Of a DNA stretch of 64,000 nucleotides, positions 61,094-64,000 are shown piece after piece (position 1 is the first letter of the stretch; every line of letters begins with the position of its first letter). The DNA comes from Anaerophaga thermohalophila DSM 12881. Lineage in GTDB: Bacteria; Bacteroidota; Bacteroidia; Bacteroidales; Marinilabiliaceae. The position numbers were made by a program, and so were the translations under genes. Location of the stretch: positions 62,001 through 126,000 of the forward strand of contig NZ_AEWI01000012.1 of assembly GCF_000191885.1 (NCBI RefSeq), written 5' to 3'. The notes beneath the pieces were generated by a model. It had not been told where the DNA came from and made no database searches. It was given only the letters and a program-made list of their open reading frames with translations.

Positions 61094-61618
61094 TTAATCC
61101 AACTCTTCCCAGATTTCCTTAAATTTATTCTCATAGGTGCGTACTCTTCTCAGGTTGTTTTCTCCAACTTCTTTTTTTAGTTGTTCCTTGTCGTCTCCCA
61201 ATTCTTTGTTTAGCATCCTGATGTTAATTCTTTTCTGGTCTTCAGTAACATACGGGTTTTCATTGATGTGTTCTTCCGAAGTCATTAATATTTGTCTGCG
61301 CTCGGCGATCAGATTGTCGTAATTAAGACAGAACCAGGTTTTACAAAATGTTTCCAGGGCATCGAGTAGCAGGGCGTCATATCCGTATTGCCCGAGAATC
61401 ACTTCACCTTTTGCATGCAGAGCAGCATCGCGTGGCCAGATATAATAAGCCTGCGACACCGTAATGCCGGCTTGTCGCAGCCGGGGTACCATCCGGGGTA
61501 AAGTCCCCATGATGTGACGTATTTCTTTGTCGGTCAGGCTGTCTTCACCGGAATTTTGGGAGCAGACAGACATCGATAACAAAATAGCAGACAGAAACAG
61601 AGATAATTTAGCAAACAT
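61094..61618 (-). CDS. Hypothetical secreted protein
   Basis: A 174-residue protein with a signal peptide (FLSAILLSMSVCSQN; Cys19 is a possible lipobox, but the preceding MSV is not canonical). The mature part is helical and charged: VSQAYYIWPRDAALHAKGEV, ERRQILMTSEEHINENPYVT and a Lys/Glu-rich end. I do not recognise a family. It is 10 bp behind the PspC gene on the same strand and is probably cotranscribed. Confidence 0.6.
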   Translation of the reverse strand: MFAKLSLFLSAILLSMSVCSQNSGEDSLTDKEIRHIMGTLPRMVPRLRQAGITVSQAYYIWPRDAALHAKGEVILGQYGYDALLLDALETFCKTWFCLNYDNLIAERRQILMTSEEHINENPYVTEDQKRINIRMLNKELGDDKEQLKKEVGENNLRRVRTYENKFKEIWEELD

Positions 61619-61628
61619 GGCATTTTAT

Positions 61629-63029
61629 TTAATCTATATCAATCAAATATTTAAACTCATCGGCGGTTTTTACTGCTTTGCCTTCCGGAATTTGAATGGT
61701 AACTTTTAATTCCTGGCCACGCATGACGCCCGGTTTTTGAACACTGAAATAGCGGTCGATCAATAAAAGAGAGTCGTTCTGCATATAGAAATATTCTATC
61801 ATTTCTGCATTTTTGAGCGCTTCGTCGGACGATTGTCCCCGTGATTTTTTCCTCACAGAGATTTCGAAGTTTGCGCCATGACGGTTCACTTTAATATCAG
61901 GTGTTCCAACAATTATCGGTTGATTGTTCTGGCGCTTGATGGAGATGTCATCGTTGCTGAATATGTGAGTGCCCTCTCCGAGTTTTAGGGAGGCTTCAGT
62001 AGGTTCAATATAGATGGTATCCGATTCAGGAACTTCGAGCAGTTTTCGTTCCTCAATCTCCATTTCGTTGGCATAGCCGGAGGCTATTTGTACGCCGGTA
62101 TAAGTAATAAGACCGATACCAACCAGCCACAGGATGAGCGATGTAACCAGGAAGGCCGGCCCGCCTTTTTTGAAACGGAAAATCAGGTGCATTCCCAGAT
62201 AGAACAAAACCAGCAAAGGAATTCCGGCTGCCAGTAAAATACCGATAACAGCGGTTACTTTTTGTCCGGGTAGCAGAAATAAGCTTTCAAGTCCCGGCGT
62301 CCATACACTATCGTGGGTCAAACTTTCCAGGATGACATCAGTTAAGGAAAAGGCCATAATAATCCCGCTCAGCGAAAGGAAGGAAATGATGATAAGGAAA
62401 ATGCCGGCAACAACAGCGATAACACGTAAAACACCTTTCATTGCATCGCCGTTTCCCGGACGAGACATCTGGCGTCTTCGCCAGGAATCGCTGCCGGGTG
62501 CTCCGCCCATCATCATAATGCGTTGTTGCATGGTCACCGCTTTCGGAATGGCGATCCAAAGGATGAGGTAGACCAGAACAGAAGTACCGTACAAGAATGT
62601 AGCCAGGATGAAAAGTAACCTGAACAAGACGGGGTCGGTACCAAAATAGTTTCCCAGGCCGCCACAAACACCTCCCAGCACCCGGTTGTCGGGATCACGA
62701 AACAATTGTTTTTTCACGTAAGGTTCCTCCCATGTTTTATTTTCGGTGGCTTTGTCGGGATCGTCGGGCGTTTCATAATCGCCGGGATCACCCAGGGTTT
62801 TAATGATCTCATTGACATCTTCGAGGGTAACCGATGAGGAAGCATCGGGATGAACGCCCCGAAAGAGCTCTGCAATACGCAGGTTAATGTCCTCAAGCGT
62901 TTCTTTGGCTTCATCGGTATCGCCAAGCTTCGCTTTTACTTCCTCCAGGTAGCTGTTTAGCCGGTCATAGGCATCTTCATCTATGCTGAAAGCATGACCT
63001 GCAAGATTGATATGGATGGTTTTCTTCAT
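61629..63029 (-). CDS. PspC domain envelope-stress protein
   Basis: A 466-residue membrane protein. Residues 1-95 form a helical domain (INLAGHAFSIDEDAYDRLNS; NEIIKTLGDPGDYE) typical of Bacteroidota PspC proteins. The PspC domain (about 105-165) has LFRDPDNRVLGGVCGGLGNY and FGTDPVLFRLLFILATFL. Further helices lie about 190-225, 250-275 and 285-320. A C-terminal periplasmic or cytoplasmic beta region follows (SDTIYIEPTEASLKLGEGTH). PspC proteins sense membrane damage. A second copy lies upstream in the same direction. Confidence 0.88.
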   Translation of the reverse strand: MKKTIHINLAGHAFSIDEDAYDRLNSYLEEVKAKLGDTDEAKETLEDINLRIAELFRGVHPDASSSVTLEDVNEIIKTLGDPGDYETPDDPDKATENKTWEEPYVKKQLFRDPDNRVLGGVCGGLGNYFGTDPVLFRLLFILATFLYGTSVLVYLILWIAIPKAVTMQQRIMMMGGAPGSDSWRRRQMSRPGNGDAMKGVLRVIAVVAGIFLIIISFLSLSGIIMAFSLTDVILESLTHDSVWTPGLESLFLLPGQKVTAVIGILLAAGIPLLVLFYLGMHLIFRFKKGGPAFLVTSLILWLVGIGLITYTGVQIASGYANEMEIEERKLLEVPESDTIYIEPTEASLKLGEGTHIFSNDDISIKRQNNQPIIVGTPDIKVNRHGANFEISVRKKSRGQSSDEALKNAEMIEYFYMQNDSLLLIDRYFSVQKPGVMRGQELKVTIQIPEGKAVKTADEFKYLIDID

Positions 63030-63179
63030 AATTTTAGTTGTTAAATATTTTTCAGATTTTTTTCAAAACCAGCGTTCAACTTTTGTTCTTTACCTTTTCT
63101 AAGTCAATGGTACGCGAAACCGCCTGCAACAATATTCAAACTAAAAACCCGATACCCGCCAACTCATCAACTCACCAGT

Positions 63180-64000
63180 TTACATAAACGTATGCATCAT
63201 GTGAGGCCAGGCAAACACCCCCAGCATCTTAAACAGGAACGCGGCCAGCAATACCACGGCTATCAGGATAAGGAATCCTTTCATGGCAGAGCGAAAAGAC
63301 AGCCCCAGTATTAAAAGAATAAGGACAAGGGGGAATATTCCCGGAAAGCCAAAGTGGCTGAACGGGAAATCGAAATGAAATGCCGGATTCCACCCCAATT
63401 CAAAAGGGATGTTGACAAGATTTGCCATAATAATGACTCCCACGATTACAGCCGTAATTACCAGGGCTGTCCGGTCGCGTTTATGAAACCGTCCCAGGTA
63501 ATCTTCACCTTTTCTGTAGGCGCGTGATTGCCGGAATTTTCGTTTTACCTCGTTGTATTCGTTGCGGATGTTTTTTTCTATGTTCGAAATGTTGACATCA
63601 TGCCCTTGCATTTCGAGCCGCTGGGCAGCTGTTAAGGCAGGGGGAATGGCTATCCACAGGATGATGTAGATAGGAATAATTGCCCCAAAGCTCAGGAAGG
63701 GTAATACTGCAAACAAAACCCTGACCACTACCCGGTCGATGTCGAAATATGCAGCAATTCCAGAGCAAACGCCGCCAAAAACGCGGTCTTCCACATCGCG
63801 ATACAAACGACGTCGTGGTGGCACTGTTGAAAAGGTATTTCCCTGCTCCTGCCCGCTGCTTTCATTGTCAGCCGGCTCTTCTGAGAAATCTTCTGGTTGT
63901 CCCATCGTATTGACAATTTCCTCAACCAGGTCTATGGTGATAACACCTGTTGTAGGATTGATTTTATCTTCGAACAGCTCTCTTATGCGCGCTTCTATGT
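63180..64000 (-). CDS. PspC domain protein, 5' end outside the window
   Basis: The frame is open to the right edge (first complete codon at 63998), so residues 1 to about 30 of the helical N-terminal domain lie outside. Visible: IEARIRELFEDKINPTTGVI, IDLVEEIVNTMGQPEDF, then the PspC domain RRLYRDVEDRVFGGVCSGIA, AYFDIDRVVVRVLFAVLPFL, and further helices at the C terminus (FGFPGIFPLVLILLILGLSF). It is the paralogue of the downstream gene, 150 bp away. Together they may form a membrane-stress unit, as seen in related genomes with a PadR regulator upstream. Confidence 0.88.
   Translation of the reverse strand, partial: IEARIRELFEDKINPTTGVITIDLVEEIVNTMGQPEDFSEEPADNESSGQEQGNTFSTVPPRRRLYRDVEDRVFGGVCSGIAAYFDIDRVVVRVLFAVLPFLSFGAIIPIYIILWIAIPPALTAAQRLEMQGHDVNISNIEKNIRNEYNEVKRKFRQSRAYRKGEDYLGRFHKRDRTALVITAVIVGVIIMANLVNIPFELGWNPAFHFDFPFSHFGFPGIFPLVLILLILGLSFRSAMKGFLILIAVVLLAAFLFKMLGVFAWPHMMHTFM

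Noticed and set aside
1-64000. CRISPR array, tRNA, rRNA, prophage or full insertion sequence
   Set aside because: No regularly spaced identical repeats, no tRNA-like cloverleaf with a GGTTCGA arm, and no transposase, integrase or phage gene was found.

Overview
The window is chromosomal DNA from a member of the Bacteroidota, most likely order Bacteroidales/Marinilabiliales (inferred). The reasons are promoters of the TAnnTTTG type rather than TATAAT, A-rich start regions with few Shine-Dalgarno sites, paired PspC-domain proteins with an N-terminal helical domain, LytS/LytTR sensor pairs, lamin-tail surface proteins, a fused ResB-CcsA cytochrome c assembly protein, and the gene order DUF177-rpmF-fabH. 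No phage, plasmid, insertion sequence, CRISPR array, rRNA or tRNA was found.

Layout: the end of kbl; a minus-strand tripartite efflux operon (310-6696: ABC ATPase, two MacB-like permeases, HlyD adaptor, TolC); ygjP-like peptidase and dgt; two hypotheticals; a deleted glycosyltransferase; rbfA, a methyltransferase and a LolE-type permease; dusB; a TPR-LytS kinase with its LytTR regulator (14864-17699); trpS; a multi-PAS kinase; a phosphoesterase lipoprotein and a barrel protein; tsaB; asd; a 948-residue lamin-tail protein; a radical SAM enzyme; corA; a TolB-like propeller protein; ccsBA; an SUMF1-like lipoprotein with a lectin fragment; rsgA with a kinase; DUF177-rpmF-fabH; a three-gene lipid glycosylation group (44858-47924); a restriction enzyme remnant; a polysaccharide deacetylase; a second LytS/LytTR pair; a second MacAB-TolC operon (53290-57978); DUF3108; efp; a PP2C phosphatase; and two PspC genes at the right edge.

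The most interesting single locus is the corA leader (30806-30936). A promoter is followed by a 12-codon reading frame beginning Met-Glu-Glu-Asp-Pro, then an 11-bp hairpin whose 3' arm can instead pair with the corA Shine-Dalgarno region. This reads as a translation-coupled magnesium sensor, built on the same logic as enterobacterial mgtL/corL leaders but apparently unrelated in sequence.

The second theme is non-coding mobile repeats. Family R1 (about 100 bp, REP-like imperfect hairpin, about 11 loci) sits in intergenic gaps, and in four cases its edge supplies the ATG of the next gene. Family R2 (about 140 bp palindrome, 5 copies) has terminal inverted repeats and, in three copies, exact 6-bp target duplications. 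One R2 copy is inserted in the loop of an R1 copy, so the other R1 copies show the empty site. Several further short repeat families and four or five broken genes (glycosyltransferase, lectin, type IIG restriction enzyme, outer membrane protein) show an eroding chromosome shaped by small repeats.
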